Part shown: positions 1 through 12,297 of the stretch, one piece after another
Numbering within the stretch: position 1 is the first letter of the stretch
Layout: every line of letters starts with the position of its first letter
From: Chondrosia reniformis
Taxonomy: Eukaryota > Porifera > Demospongiae > Chondrillida > Chondrillidae
DNA: 64,000 nt
Assembly (NCBI GenBank): GCA_947172415.1
Contig: OX359200.1
Coordinates: 2,730,501 to 2,794,500 of the forward strand
Reading direction: 5' to 3'
The notes under the pieces: model-generated
Told to the model about the DNA's origin: nothing
The model's input: the letters and a program-made list of their open reading frames with translations, nothing else
Databases searched by the model: none
Translations under genes and position numbers: made by a program

Positions 1-3000
1 CCCATAATATATACTAAAATATTTGGCCCATATAACCCATACTTTTTTCGGGTTATATCCTAAAATGTTTTCCAAATATATCCCATAATATAACTAATAG
101 TCCAAGCTCAATATATCCCAAAGTTTTTGCCCAATATATCCAATAGTGTTGCTGAAAACATCCTATAGATTGTGCAAAAATATCCCCAAATTTTGCCAAA
201 TATATCCCATAACTTTGCCTAATACAACCCTCAGTTTTTGCTTAATTTATCCAAATATTTAAAAATATTCCCTGTTATATCCCATAATATATCCCATAGT
301 TTTAGCCAATATACCCCTTAGTTCTTGTGAAATATCTCCCATAGGTTTTGACATATATATCCAATAGTATATCCCATGATTTTTGTCCTATATATCCCAT
401 AATTTTGCCTAATACATCCCTTAGTTTTTGCTTAATATATCCAATGGACCTGTATATCCCATACTTTTACCCAATAAATCCAACAATTTTTAACCAATAT
501 ATCCCTAAATATATCCCATAATTTTTGCCAATTACATCCCATAATTTTGCCTAATAAATCCCTCAGTTTATGCTTAATTTATCCAATTATTTTAAAATAT
601 TGCCAATTATATCCCATAATATATCACATAGTTTTAGCCAATATACCACTTAGATTTTGTCAAATATATTCTATAGCTTTTGACATACACATCCCATAAT
701 ATATCCCATGCTTTTTGTCCTATATATCCCATAATTCTGCCTAATATATTCCCTAGATGTTTCTTAATATATCCAATGGACCAGTATATCCCAAAGTTTT
801 GCTAAATATATCCAACAATTTTTAACCAATATATCCCTTAATATATCCCATAATGTTTCATCTACATATATCCCATAATTTTTATCCAATATATCCCCTA
901 AAATAAGCTATAGCCTTTTTCCAATGTATATCATAATTTTTACCAAATATATCCCATAATATAACCTATAGTCTTAGCCCAATTTATTCCAGTTTTTGCC
1001 AATATATCCCTTAGTTTGTGCTTAATATATCCAATGGACCAGTATACCCCATAGTTTTGCCAAATACATCCAACAACTTTTAACCCATATATCCTATAAT
1101 ATATCCCATAATTATTGTCCAATATATTCAATAACTTTTGTTGAATATATCCCATAAAATAACCTAAAGTCCTAGCCCAATATACCCCTTAGTTTTTGTC
1201 AAATATATCCCATAGCTGTTGACAAATATATCCCATAGTATATACAATGAATTTTGACCTGTATATCCCATTATTTTGTTTAATATATCCCTTATCTTTT
1301 ACTTTATATTTCCAATAAACCAATATATTCCACATTTTCCAAATATATCCAACAAGTTTTAACCAATATATTCCATAATATATCCGATAATTTTTGCCCA
1401 ATATATCCCATACTTTTAGCCGAATATATCCCATAAAATAACCTAAAGTCCTAGCCCAATATACCCCTTAGTTTTTGTCAAATATATCCCATAGCTGTTG
1501 ACAAATATATCCCATAGTATATACAATGAATTTTGACCTGTATATCCCATTATTTTGTTTAATATATCCCTTATCTTTTACTTTATATTTCCAATAAACC
1601 AATATATTCCACATTTTCCAAATATATCCAACAAGTTTTAACCAATATATTCCATAATATATCCGATAATTTTTGCCCAATATATCCCATACTTTTAGCC
1701 GAATATATCCAATAAAATATCCTATAGTCCTAGCCCCATATATCCCATAATTTTGCCAAATATATCCCACATGATTTCCAAATATATCCCATAATTTTTG
1801 CCAAATATATCCCGTAATGTTTGCCAAATATATCCCATAATATAAACTATACTCTTAGCCCAATATATCCCATAGTTTTGCCCAATATATCTCATAGTTT
1901 TCCCGAAAATTTCCCATAGATTTTCTAATATATCCCATAATTTTGGTAAATCTATCCCATAATTTTTCCTAATATATTCTTTAGTTTTTGCTTAATATAA
2001 CAATGGACCTGTATATCCCATATTTTCGCCAAATATATCCACCAATTTTTAACTAATACATCCAATAATGTATCCCATAATTTTTCCCAATATATCCCAT
2101 AGTTTTTGCCGAATATATCCTATAAAAAAAACTATACTCTTAGCCCAATTTACTCCATATTTTTTGCCAAAATTTAACCCTTATTTTGTGCTTCATATAT
2201 CCAATGCACCAGTATATCCCATATTATCTCCCATAATGTTTGCCCAATATATCCCATATTTTTACTCAATATATCCCATAGTTTTTCCCAAATATATACC
2301 ACCTTTTGCCAAATATATCCCTTAGTTTTGCTTAATATATCCCTCTGTTTTGGCTTATATATATTCAATTATTTAAAAATATTGCCAATTATATCCCATA
2401 ATATATCCCATAGTTTTAGCCAGTATACCCTTTAGTTTTTGTCAAATATATCCCATAGCTTTTGACAAATATATCCCATTCTGTATCCCATAATTTTTGC
2501 ACTATATATACCATAATATTGCCTACTATATACCTTAGATTTTGTTAATATATCCCATTGACCTTTATATTTCGTAGTTTTGCCAAATATATGCAATAAT
2601 TTTTATCAAATATTTCCCATAACATATCCCATAATTTTTGGCCAATATAACCCTTATTTTTTTCAGGTTATATCCCAAATGTTTTCCAAGTATATCCCAT
2701 AATTTTTGCAAAATATATCCCATAATATAACATACAGTCCTAGCTCAAAATATCCCAAAGGTTTTACCCAATATATCCAATAGTTTTGCTGAATATATCA
2801 TAAATTTAGCAAAAATATCCCATAATTTTTGCAAAATATATCCCATTATTTTGCCTAATACAACCCTCAGTTTTTGCTTAATTTATCCAATTATTTAAAA
2901 ATATTGCCAATTATATCCCTTAATATATCCCATAGGTTTAGCCAATATACCCCTTAGTGTCTGTGAAATATCTCCCATAGGTTTTGACATATATATCCCA

Positions 3001-4402
3001 TAGTATATCACATGATTTTTGCCCTATATACCTCATAATTTTGCCTAATACATCCCTTAGTTTTCGCTTAATATATCCAATGGACCTGTATATCTCATAC
3101 TTTAACCCAATATATTCAACAATGTTTAACCAATATATCCCTTAATATATTCCATAAGTTTTGCCAAATATATCCCATAATTTTGCCTAATACAACCCTC
3201 AGTTTTTGCTTAATTTATCCAATTATTTAAAAATACTGCTAATTATATCCCATAATATATCACATATTTTTACCCAATATATTACATTTTTTTCCTAATA
3301 CATCCCATAATATTTGCCAACCATATCCCATAATATAACCCAAATTCTTAGCCCAATATATCCCATAGTTTTGCTTAATATATCCCTCTGTTTTGGCTTA
3401 ATATATCCAATATATTGCCAATTATAAACCATAATATATCCAATAGTTTTACCCCATATACCCCTTAGTTTTAGTCAAATATATCCCATAGCGTTTGAAA
3501 AATATATCTCATTGTATATCCCATAATTTTGCTACTATATCCCTTACGTTTTGATCAACATATCTAGTTGACCTGTATATCTTATAGTTTTGCCAAATAT
3601 ATCCAACAATTTTTAACCAATATATCCAATAATATAACCCATAATTTTTTCCCAATATAACCCATAGTTTTTTCAGGTTATATCCCACATTTTTTCCAAA
3701 TGTCTCCCATAATTTTTGTAAAATATATCCCATAATATAACATATAGTCCAAGCTCAATATATCCCAAAGTTTTGCCCAATATATCCAATAGTTTTGCTG
3801 AATATATCCTGTAGATTTTGCAAATATATGCCATAATATTGACTAATACAACCCTCGGTTTTTGCTTAATTTATCCAATTTAAAATATTGCCAATTATAT
3901 CTCATAATATATCCCATAGTTTTAGCCAATAAACCCCTTAGTTTTTATGAAATATCTCTCATAGCTTTTGACATATATATCCCATAGTATATCCCATGAC
4001 TTTTGTCCTATATATCCCATAATTCTGCTTAATACATCCCTTAGTTTTTGCTTAATATATCCAATGGAGCTGTATATCCCATACTTTTACCCAATATATC
4101 GAAATATTTTTAACCAATATATCCCATAATATATCCCATAATTTTTGCCAAATATATCCCATAATTTTGACTAATAAATGCCTCAGTTTTTGCTTAATTT
4201 ATCCATTTAATTAAAAATATTGCCAATTATATCCCATAATATATCACATAGTTTTAGCCAATATACCCCTTAGATTTTGTCAAATATATTCTACATCGCT
4301 TTTGACATATATTTCCCATAATGTTTCTTTTACATATATCCCATAAATTTTATCCAATATATCCCCTAAAATAACCTATAGCCTTCTCCCAATATATCCC
4401 AT
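1..4402. repeat. Satellite A block 1 (22-bp AT-rich tandem repeat)
   Basis: The block is a diverged tandem array whose unit reads about AATATATCCCATAGTTTTTGCC. Most C residues lie on the plus strand, so the array has one orientation throughout. Landmark variants recur in order: a 'CCAATTATTTAAAAATATTGCC' step (here often mutated), a 'CTTTTGACAAATATATCCC' step, a 'CCAATGGACCAGTAT' step and an 'AACCTATAGTCTTAGCCC' step. Together they build a higher-order unit of several hundred bp. No gene is seen in the block. Short minus-strand open frames are by-products of the repeat: a 22-nt unit read three times gives a 22-residue pattern (GYIW.. / WDI.. / YGIY..). Confidence 0.95.
1144..1703. repeat. 279-bp tandem duplication inside satellite A
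   Basis: The stretch that starts near 1144 reappears near 1423 at an offset of 279 bp. The phrase AACCTAAAGTCCTAGCCC is at 1161 and again at 1440, and the following 270 or so bases match base for base as far as I can read. The match ends just after the second copy of ACTTTTAGCCGAATATATCC. This is a recent local duplication of about a dozen 22-bp units. Confidence 0.9.
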
Positions 4403-4506
4403 AATATAACCTCTTTAAAGATCTCTGTGTGGCTAGGTGTATTCATGCTTCAGAATCTGGAACGGCACTAGCCAAGGGATTGGGACAGATGTCGCTTGTC
4501 AATGAT

Positions 4507-4548
4507 TACCAAACGTTTCGACCCAATCTCGGGTCTTCATCAGTGGTA
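4507..4548 (-). ncRNA. Hammerhead ribozyme motif (PLE type), left arm
   Basis: Read on the minus strand, the order is TACCA, CTGATGA, stem II GACCC-GAGATT-GGGTC (5 perfect pairs), GAAAC, and TGGTA. TACCA and TGGTA pair as stem I. What remains between the core and stem I is the self-complementary AACGTT stretch rather than a normal stem III. PLEs are known to carry hammerheads, including variants reported to lack a usable stem III and to cleave as dimers; the match to that variant is my inference. It lies about 20 bases downstream of a TATA-like stretch. Confidence 0.75.
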
Positions 4549-4839
4549 GTGAGATTACAGGGCAATGTGACTTATATATCGGTAGGGGGAGGGGCAGGTG
4601 AGATGTCTGTAGGCGGGAAAATAATGGGCAGGGAACTGGGAGTGTGGGAGGTCACGTGAGGTATATTTTATACAATAAGATAAAACAAACAGTGCAGTAA
4701 GTAAGGAATAAATAGGTAAATGAGAGAAAAGAACTAGGTAATGGAAAAAAAAGGGAAGGAGGGGGTTGCAGGAAATGAGGATGAACATCATGCACTGAAA
4801 GTGTGTGACTGGATGGGTCAAGGGGTGGGTGGGGCTTGA

Positions 4840-5209
4840 CTAGTCTGAGGATCGAAGCTGGCGGACGAGGAGGTCATAAACCGGGGGGAGGTTGCCTTCA
4901 TCTCTATTCATTGTGTTCAATTCAGATCGGATGTGCCACGATTCCAGCAGGCATCTCTGGTGATATTGCTGCTGAACATCCATCACTGTGGCGCCCTCCC
5001 AGTCAATGTCGTGCGACTCCTGTGCAGCATGCTCTGCCACTGCCGACTGTGCCAGGTGTCCACTCACTAGAGCCCGTTTGTGTTCCTTCAGCCGTTGGGC
5101 CAGTGTTCTGCCAGTCTGGCCTACATACACTCTGGGGCAACCGTTGCAGGGGATCCTGTAGATCACCCCTGCCTTCTGCTGGAAAGGGACCCGGTCCTTC
5201 AAATTGACC
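4840..5209 (-). pseudogene. PLE GIY-YIG endonuclease, inverted partial copy
   Basis: The minus-strand frame encodes the same endonuclease domain as the plus-strand copy at 5629-5998, from [20 protein letters not shown] to VRQLRSSD. Only single residue differences are visible, for example MNRDEGN against MNRVEGN. The segment lies inside the left inverted arm, and the similarity ends abruptly at 5209. It has no start of its own and no RT. It is a 5'-truncated fragment joined head to head with the plus-strand copy. Confidence 0.85.
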
Positions 5210-5452
5210 ATTCCTAGACACAAGGGTGACTCGAAACAATGATGGCTCACTGACCACCACAGTCTTCAGAAAGAAGACCCACTCAGACCGGTACCTGGAC
5301 TTTGACTCCCACCATCCTCTAGCGCACAAAGTGGCAGTGGCTCGGACACTACTCACCGGGCAGAACGTATCTGCGAGATTGCCCCAGACAGAGATGTTGA
5401 GAAGAGACGGATCATTGAAGCCCTCAACAGCAATGGTTATCCCACTGCACTG

Positions 5453-5998
5453 GTGAAGAAGAACTGGCACCCGACACCCCACTCCACTCCCCCACTTGAA
5501 CTGGACCCTCCCAAAGCCGTGGTGGTCATCCCTTACATTAAGCATCTGTCAGAATCCATTCGGCGCATCCTCTCCCCGCTGAAGATCTGTACCTGCTTCA
5601 GACCACACCGGACTCTGAGACAGGCACTGGTCAATTTGAAGGACCGGGTCCCTTTCCAGCAGAAGGCAGGGGTGATCTACAGGATCCCCTGCAACGGTTG
5701 CCCCAGAGTGTATGTAGGCCAGACTGGCAGAACACTGGCCCAACGGCTGAAGGAACACAAACGGGCTCTAGTGAGTGGACACCTGGCACAGTCGGCAGTG
5801 GCAGAGCATGCTGCACAGGAGTCGCACGACATTGACTGGGAGGGCGCCACAGTGATGGATGTTCAGCAGCAATATCACCAGAGATGCCTGCTGGAATCGT
5901 GGCACATCCGATCTGAATTGAACACAATGAATAGAGTTGAAGGCAACCTCCCCCCGGTTTATGACCTCCTCGTCCGCCAGCTTCGATCCTCAGACTAG
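5453..5998 (+). CDS. PLE ORF C-terminus: linker plus GIY-YIG endonuclease (5'-truncated)
   Basis: The frame encodes 181 residues. Residues 1-60 are a linker ([20 protein letters not shown]), and residues 65-150 form a GIY-YIG nuclease. The GIY half is seen as GVIYRIPC, the YIG half as [10 protein letters not shown], then RLKEHKRA with the expected catalytic Arg, and later [12 protein letters not shown] with a likely catalytic Glu. Penelope-type retroelements use this domain to nick DNA for target-primed reverse transcription. The reverse-transcriptase core is absent. A stretch at 5226-5456 in another frame ([16 protein letters not shown]...) looks like the upstream RT tail, so the ORF is frameshifted near 5450 and cannot make a whole protein. 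The frame stops at TAG 5996-5998. Confidence 0.85.
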   Translation: MKKNWHPTPHSTPPLELDPPKAVVVIPYIKHLSESIRRILSPLKICTCFRPHRTLRQALVNLKDRVPFQQKAGVIYRIPCNGCPRVYVGQTGRTLAQRLKEHKRALVSGHLAQSAVAEHAAQESHDIDWEGATVMDVQQQYHQRCLLESWHIRSELNTMNRVEGNLPPVYDLLVRQLRSSD

Positions 5999-6289
5999 TC
6001 AAGCCCCACCCACCCCTTGACCCATCCAGTCACACACTTTCACTGCATGATGTTCCTCCTCATTTCCTGCAACCCCCTCCTTCCCTTTTTTTTCCATTAC
6101 CTAGTTCTTTTCTCTCATTTACCTATTTATTCCTTACTTACTGCACTGTTTGTTTTATCTTATTGTATAAAATATACCTCACGTGACCTCCCACACTCCC
6201 AGTTCCCCTCCCATTATTTTCCCGCCTACAGTCATCTCACCTGCCCCTCCCCCTACCGATATATAAGTCACCTTGCCCTGTAATCTCAC

Positions 6290-6331
6290 TACCACTGATG
6301 AAGACCCGAGATTGAGTCGAAACGTTTGGTA
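6290..6331 (+). ncRNA. Hammerhead ribozyme motif (PLE type), right arm
   Basis: This is the mirror copy of the motif at 4507-4548: TACCA 6290-6294, CTGATGA 6295-6301, stem II, GAAAC at 6319-6323 and TGGTA 6327-6331. Stem II has one mismatch here (GACCC against GAGTC), whereas the left-arm copy is perfect. Upstream, GATATATAAG at about 6258-6267 looks like a TATA box. That agrees with PLE terminal repeats, which hold promoter and ribozyme together. Confidence 0.72.
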
Positions 6332-6393
6332 ATCATTGACAAGCGACATCTGTCCCAATCCCTTGGCTAGTGCAGTTCCAGATTCTGAAGCAT

Positions 6394-9141
6394 AATATAA
6401 CCTATAGTCCAATATATCCAATATCTTTGGAATAATATATCCCTTAGTATATCCCATAATTTTTAAGTATATATCCCATAATTTTGCCTAATATATCCCT
6501 CTGTTTTTGGTTAATATATCCAATGGACCAGTATATCCCAAATGTTATCCTACAATTTTTAACCAATATATCGAAGAATATATCCCATAATGTTTGCCCA
6601 ATATATCCCATAGTGTTTGCCGAATATATCCCATAAATTACATATAGTCTTAGCCTAATATATCCTATAGTTTTCGAAATATATACCATAATTTTTGCCA
6701 AATATATCCCATAATATAATCTATAGTCTTAGCCCAATATATCCCACAGTTTTTGCCCAATATATCCCATACTTTTTCCAATTATATACCATAGTTTTTG
6801 CATATATATCCTATAATTTTTGCCCAAGAAACTCATACTTTTGCCTTATATATCCCTCAGTGTTTGCTTAATATATCCAATTATTTAAAATATTGTCAAT
6901 TATATCTCATAGTTTTACCCGATGTACCCTTTAGGTTTTGTCGAATATATCCCATAGCTTTTGACAATTATATCCCATAATTTATGCCCTTTATATCCCA
7001 TAATTTTGCATAATATATCCCTTAGTTTTTACTTTAAATTTCCAATGGACCAGTGTATTCCCTAGTTTTGCCAAATATATTGTTACCAATATATCCCATA
7101 ACATATCCTATAATGTTTGCCATATATCCCACACGTTTTGCCGAATATATCCCATAGTTTTTCCGAATAAATCCCATAGTTTTTGCAAATATATCCCATA
7201 ATTTTTGCCAAATATATCCTATCAGTTTGCCTAATATGTCTCTCAGTTTTGCTTAATATATCCAATTATTTAAAAATATTTCCAATAATATTCAATTATA
7301 TATCCAATAGTTTAACCCAATATACTCCTTAGTTTTTGTGAAATATAACCCATAGCTTTTGACAAATACATCCCATAATTTTTACCCTATATATCCCATA
7401 ATGTTGCCTAATATATCCCTCAGTTTTTGCTTAATATATCCAATCATTTAAAAATATTGCCAATTATATCCCATAATATATCCCATAGTTTACGCTATAT
7501 ACTCGTTAGTTTATGTCAAATATATCCCATAGCTTTTCACAAACATATCCCATAATATATCCCATAATTATTTCCCCTATTTATACCATAACGTTGCCTA
7601 ATATATCCCTTAGTTTTTGCTTAATATATCCAATGGACCAGTATTTCACATAGTTTTGCCAAATATATTTAACAATTCTTACCCAAAATATCCCATAATA
7701 TATCCCCTAATCCTTGCCCAATATATCCCATACGTTTTGCCGAATATATCGCCCAAAATAACTTATAGTCTTAGCCCACTATATCCCATATTTTTTCCAA
7801 ATATATCCGATAATTTTTCTAAATATATTTCATAATTGTGCTTAATATTTCTCTCAGTTTTTGCTTAATATATCCAATTATTTAAAAATATTGCCAATTA
7901 TATCCCATAATATATTCAATAGTTTTACCCTAAATGCTCCTTAGTTATTGTCAAATATATCCAATAGCTTTTGACAAATATATCCTATGGTATATCAAAT
8001 AATTTTAGCATTTTTTATCCCAAAATTTTGCCTAATATTTCCCTTATTTTTGCTTAATATATGCAATGGACAAGTATATCCCATATTAGAGTTGGATATG
8101 TTTGGCAATTCTTAACCAATTTATTCCATTATATATCCCATACTTTTTGCCCAAAATATCTAATAAAATAACCTATATACTTAACTCAATATATACCATA
8201 GTTTTTGCCAAATATATCCCAATTTTTTTCCATATATATCCCATAAGGTTTGTCAAATTTAACCCATTATATAACTTATAGTCTTAGCCCAATATATCCC
8301 ATAGTTTTTGGCCAATATATCCCATAGTTTTTGCCCTATATATCCCATAGTTTTTGCCCATTATATCCCATAGTTTTTCTTAATATATCCTATAGTTTTT
8401 GCAAATATATCCCATAATATTTACCAAATATATCCCAGGCTTTTGACTTATATATCCCCGAATTTTTGTTAATACATCCAATTATTTAAATATATTGCCA
8501 ATTATATCTCTCAAAATATCCCATAGTTTTACCCAATATACCCCTAATTTTTGTCAAATATATCCCGTAGTTTCTCCTAATATATCCCATAGTTTTTCAA
8601 ATATATCAAAACATTTTTGCCAAATATAACCCATAATTTTGCCTTATATATCCATCACCTTTTGCTAATATATCCTATTATTTAAAAATATTGCCAATTA
8701 TATCCCATAATATATCCCATTTTTTACCCAATATACCCCTTAGTTTTTGTCAAATATATCCCATAGCTTTTGACAAATATATATCCATTAATTTTTCCTT
8801 ATATATTCCATAATTTTACTTAATATATCCCTTAGTTTTCGCTTAATATATCCAATCGACCAGTATATCACATAGTTGGGCCAAATATATCAAACAATTT
8901 TTATCCAATATATATATCCCATAATATATCGCAAACTTTTTCCCAATATATCCAATAGTTTTTGCCGAATATATCCCATAAATTAACCTTTAGACTTAGC
9001 ACAATAAATCCGATAGTTTTGGTCAAATATATATATCCCAAAATGTTTTATAAATGTATCCCATATAATAACCTATAGTCTTAGCCTATTATATCCAATA
9101 GTTTTCCCCAATATATCCCATAGTTTTTCTGAATATACCCA
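6394..9141. repeat. Satellite A block 2
   Basis: The same 22-bp array continues in the same orientation on the far side of the PLE. The CCAATGGACCAG landmark recurs near 6520, 7040 and 7630, which gives higher-order spacings of roughly 0.5-0.6 kb. The CCAATTATTTAAAA landmark recurs between those positions. I see no gene in this stretch. Confidence 0.93.
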
Positions 9142-9214
9142 TAGTGTTACTTCCAATGTTCCCATATCCCAATCTTCTGTTCTTGACTTAGCTATCTCTG
9201 ATCATCTACCTATA

Positions 9215-9595
9215 ATGCTTGACATCGACTGTAGTGTTCCTAAACCTCATCCATGCTTAGTAACTCGTAGGTCATTTAAGAACTTTTCCAAAGGAAGCTT
9301 CGAAGAGGATCTTTCTATTGCACCATGGTGTATAATTTATGTCTTCGATAGCCTTGATGATAAGATCGACTTCTTTAACTCACTCTTGCTGGATGTTGCC
9401 AGGTTACTCGTGTCAGTGACTCATTCTCCTCACTTGGTTTTCCCACAACTGGGGTTCCCCAAGGCTCTGTGCTTGGTCCTTCTCTCTTCTCTGCCTTTAT
9501 CAATGACCTGCCTTCAGTCCTGCCTGCTGATTCTGTTGTTCTCTTTGCTGATGACACTGCCATCTACATCACGAGTAGCAATCTTGCTTCTTTAA
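9215..9595 (+). pseudogene. LINE ORF2 fragment: endonuclease end fused to RT palm
   Basis: The reading frames here cover the tail of the endonuclease and, in a neighbouring frame, the RT block with PQGSVLG and FADD. FADD supplies two of the catalytic aspartates of reverse transcriptase. The endonuclease-RT junction is an internal deletion, since the RT fingers are missing. The piece has no start codon of its own and is not functional. Confidence 0.75.
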
Positions 9596-9636
9596 ACTCT
9601 TAACTTCAACAGTGTCTAGATGCAACCAGCCTGTGG

Positions 9637-10287
9637 ATGGCCAGCAATGGACTGCAACTGAATGCAAGCAAAACAAAATGTATGCTCCTTCACTCTAGTA
9701 GAAGAAAAATTGAGACTGGCTTGGACCTTCTTGTTGATGGTGTAACTGTTAATCAGGTACGAGTGTTCAAGCATCTTGGTGTGCTTATAAACGATACCCT
9801 AACTTGGAGTGATCATGTTGACATGATCTGTAGAAAAGTAAGCTGTCATCTCAACCTTCTTCGTAGACTCTCTTGGTTTCTCCCTTGCTCTCTCCTCCTC
9901 ACTTATCTTAAATCGTACATCCTTCCCCACTTTGACTATTGTGATGTCATCTAGTCTGGCTGTACTCTAGATGAATCTCACCACTTGGAATCGCTGCTGA
10001 ACTTTAGTTGCAAGATTGTGCTTCATAGGCGTCGTGACTCTTCTTCCACTGCTGCTCTTCAGGAACTTGGATTAACGACTCTCACCTTGAGAAGAAAACT
10101 TCACATGGCTCAGTGTATGTTTCGCAGCTTATCCTCCCAGGCTCCACCTTATCTGTTTCGGCTCTTCTCTTATGTTTCTTGCCACCATAACACTCGTTCC
10201 TCTTTCACTTCCCAACTCAATCTTCCCTTGGTCAGGTCTTCATTTGGACAGAAGGCATTCAGTTTTGCCGGTGCTTCCCTCTGGTGA
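9637..10287 (+). pseudogene. LINE ORF2 fragment: RT thumb and C-terminal region
   Basis: The sequence encodes WMASNGLQLNASKTKCMLL (the usual block after the FADD palm), FKHLGVLINDTLTWSDHVD and then a C-terminal stretch with LTLRRKLHMAQCMFR and SFAGASLW. The order and spacing match the end of ORF2 in CR1/Jockey-type LINEs. One stop near 9952 splits it into two open pieces in the same frame. No RNase H is seen. Confidence 0.75.
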
Positions 10288-10545
10288 AGCCTACCTACAG
10301 CCATTTGTGCAACACCTAACCTCAGCCTCAACAATTTTACGGAACTATGTAAACGTTTTTATTCTAATGCATGAGCAACAATTTGTATTGTGTAACAATA
10401 TGCACACAACCTAATTGACAATTCTATTTTATTTATTTATTTATTATTTATTAATTGTACATATTGTTGTTTTGGTGCTGGGTGCCTTTGTAATAGCCTC
10501 AGACTATTGGCCTCCCCAGTTTAAATAAGATTTCCTTAAATGCTT

Positions 10546-11567
10546 ATATCCTGATAGTTTTTCAAATATATCCCATAATCGTTGCCCTATATATCCCATA
10601 ATTTTGCCTAATATATCCCTTAGGTTTTGCTAAATAAATCCAATGTACCAGTTTATCCATAGTTTTGCCAAATTACAATTTTTAACCAATATATCCCTTA
10701 ATATATCCCATAATGTTTGCACAATATATCCCATAGTTTTTACGGAATATATCCCCTAAAATAACCTATAGTCTTAACCCGAAAAATCCCATAGTTTTGC
10801 CAAATGTATACCATAATTTTTCCATATTTTTCCAAAAACTTGGCCAAATAAAGCCCTATCCCATAATTTTTGCTAAAGATATCCCATAATTTTGCCTCAT
10901 ATATCCGTCAATGTTTGGTTATATATATATATATTTTAAACTTTTACCAATTATATCCCATAATATATCCCATAAATTGGCTAATATATCCCTTAATTTT
11001 TGTTTAATATATCGAATGGACCAGAATATCCCATAGTTTTGTATATATATCCAACAATTTTAACCAATATATCCCATAATATATCCCATAATTTTGGCCC
11101 AATATATCCTATAGTGTTTGGCGAATATATGCCATAAAATAACCTATTGACGAAGCCCAGTATATCCCATAGTTTTTCCAAATATATCGCAAAATTTATC
11201 CCAATATATCCAATAATATAACCTATTGTCTTAGCCCATTATATCCCATATTTTTTGCTTAATATATCCCATAGTTTTTCCGAATATATCCCATAGTTTT
11301 TGCAAATATATTACATAATTTTGCCAAATATATCCCATCATTTTGCCTAATATGTCCCTCAGTTTTTGCTTAATATATCCAATTATTTAATAATATTGCC
11401 ATTTTATCCCATAATATATCCTATTGTTTTACCCAATATACCCCTTAGGTTTTGTCAAATATATCCTATAGCTTTTGACAAATATATCTCTTAGTATATC
11501 CCATAATTTTGCCAAATATATCCCTTAGTTTTTGCTTAAAATATCCAAAGGACCAATATATACCATA
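10546..11567. repeat. Satellite A block 3
   Basis: Degenerate 22-bp satellite units resume after the LINE in the same orientation. Several units are shortened, and there is a small AT dinucleotide run near 10920. No gene is seen. Confidence 0.92.
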
Positions 11568-11568
11568 C

Positions 11569-11805
11569 AGAACAATAAAAAATTTCTACAAAAATATTGA
11601 AGATGTAGGGATGTCATAAAAAGCACAGAAACAAGAAAGTGATGTTACATAGTGAAGTATGTAACATGCATGAATCATATAACACCCTTGCTTGTAGGAT
11701 TCATGCATAGCTAATACTTCACTATAGAAAATCCCTTTCTTGTTTCTGTGCTTTTTGTGCCATCCCTACATCTTCACTACTTTTGTAGAAATGTTTTATT
11801 GTTCT
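11569..11805. mobile_element. MITE with long inverted ends
   Basis: The two ends are inverted copies over about 75 bp. The left starts AGAACAATAAAAAATTTCTA, and the right, read in reverse complement, starts AGAACAATAAAACATTTCTA. Both continue through matching AGATGTAGGGATG and AAGCACAGAAACAAG stretches. The 237-bp unit could fold into a near-complete hairpin. It sits at the very left edge of the 753-bp insert, so it may be nested there or form that element's left part. It contains no coding sequence. Confidence 0.75.
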
Positions 11806-12297
11806 CTAGTTTCTGAACTTTTTATGGAGCATAGGCTAGGTATTCGTTGTATTTTAAACCACTTTGGTTTCGCAATCTTTGACTGATATGACGTCATTAA
11901 AATGGCGAATTTATTGAGGCCTTGACTCTGGGACCATGATAACAGTCATGCTCAATAATAAAGTAATTGCTCTTGCTTCAAATAAAAGAATACAGCGCGG
12001 AAAATTTAGAGTATTTTCGCTTTAGAAGTAGTCCGAAAGCTTGTTTTCTTTTATAGTTATAGCGAGCAAAGAAGATTAAGAAGAAGATGAAGAAGATGAA
12101 GAAGATGAAAATTGGAATTTTTAAAGTCTATTATTTCGCCAGCGGGACATATTCGCTTGCCTTTAAGGTCTAATTAGAGTAAGTATATGGTATATATAGC
12201 TATACATAGCCTTGTTTTCTCAATTTTGGGCCTATTTCAGGGTTTTACTCCTATACTGATATATGGGGAAAACAAAAAAACCGTGTCATCTCTACAT
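11806..12297. other. Unique sequence inside the 753-bp insert
   Basis: The stretch has no satellite motif and no ORF above background. It includes a short purine run of GAAGAT repeats near 12070-12110 and a TATATATAGCTATACATA stretch near 12190. I recognise nothing else. Confidence 0.6.

Larger units (their letters stand above)
4413..6393 (+). mobile_element. Penelope-like retroelement insertion with 765-bp inverted arms
   Basis: The insertion sits in satellite A and is bounded by a 10-bp direct repeat AATATAACCT at 4403-4412 and 6394-6403, a likely target-site duplication. After a 32-bp lead come two inverted arms of equal length, 4445-5209 and 5629-6393, separated by 419 bp. Each arm carries the GIY-YIG endonuclease end of a PLE, a 3' region, a TATA-like stretch and a hammerhead motif. 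The plus-strand copy also contains the tail of the polymerase ORF in the spacer. PLEs are known for 5'-truncated copies and for terminal repeats (pLTRs) with an inverted partial copy attached, which fits this layout. The arms are nearly identical, so the insertion looks young. Confidence 0.85.
9142..10545 (+). mobile_element. Non-LTR retrotransposon (CR1/Jockey-like LINE) remnant
   Basis: A 1.4-kb plus-strand LINE fragment interrupts satellite A. It begins with the end of an apurinic-type endonuclease (VLDLAISDHLPIMLDID, about 9183-9230). It jumps to the middle of a reverse transcriptase (GVPQGSVLGPSLFSAF near 9453, catalytic FADDTAIY near 9540), then to the thumb and C-terminal region. An internal part between endonuclease and RT is missing. 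The frame is broken by stops near 9600 and 9950 and by a frame change near 9430. The 3' tail has an ATTTATTTATTT run (about 10425-10450) followed by a GC-richer end. The clade is a guess from the RT style; L2 or Rex1 are alternatives. Confidence 0.85.

Noticed and set aside
1-4402. A CRISPR-like array
   Set aside because: The repeats are head-to-tail with no unique spacers of constant length, and the context is eukaryotic.
5631-6002. Minus-strand 123-residue frame opposite the GIY-YIG ORF
   Set aside because: It is the antisense shadow of the endonuclease and recurs in both arms for that reason.
6290-6331. Fold of the first hammerhead with AC/GT closing stem III and A as the cleavage base
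   Set aside because: That fold leaves stem I with no pairs; the TACCA/TGGTA pairing with a palindromic stem III fits better.
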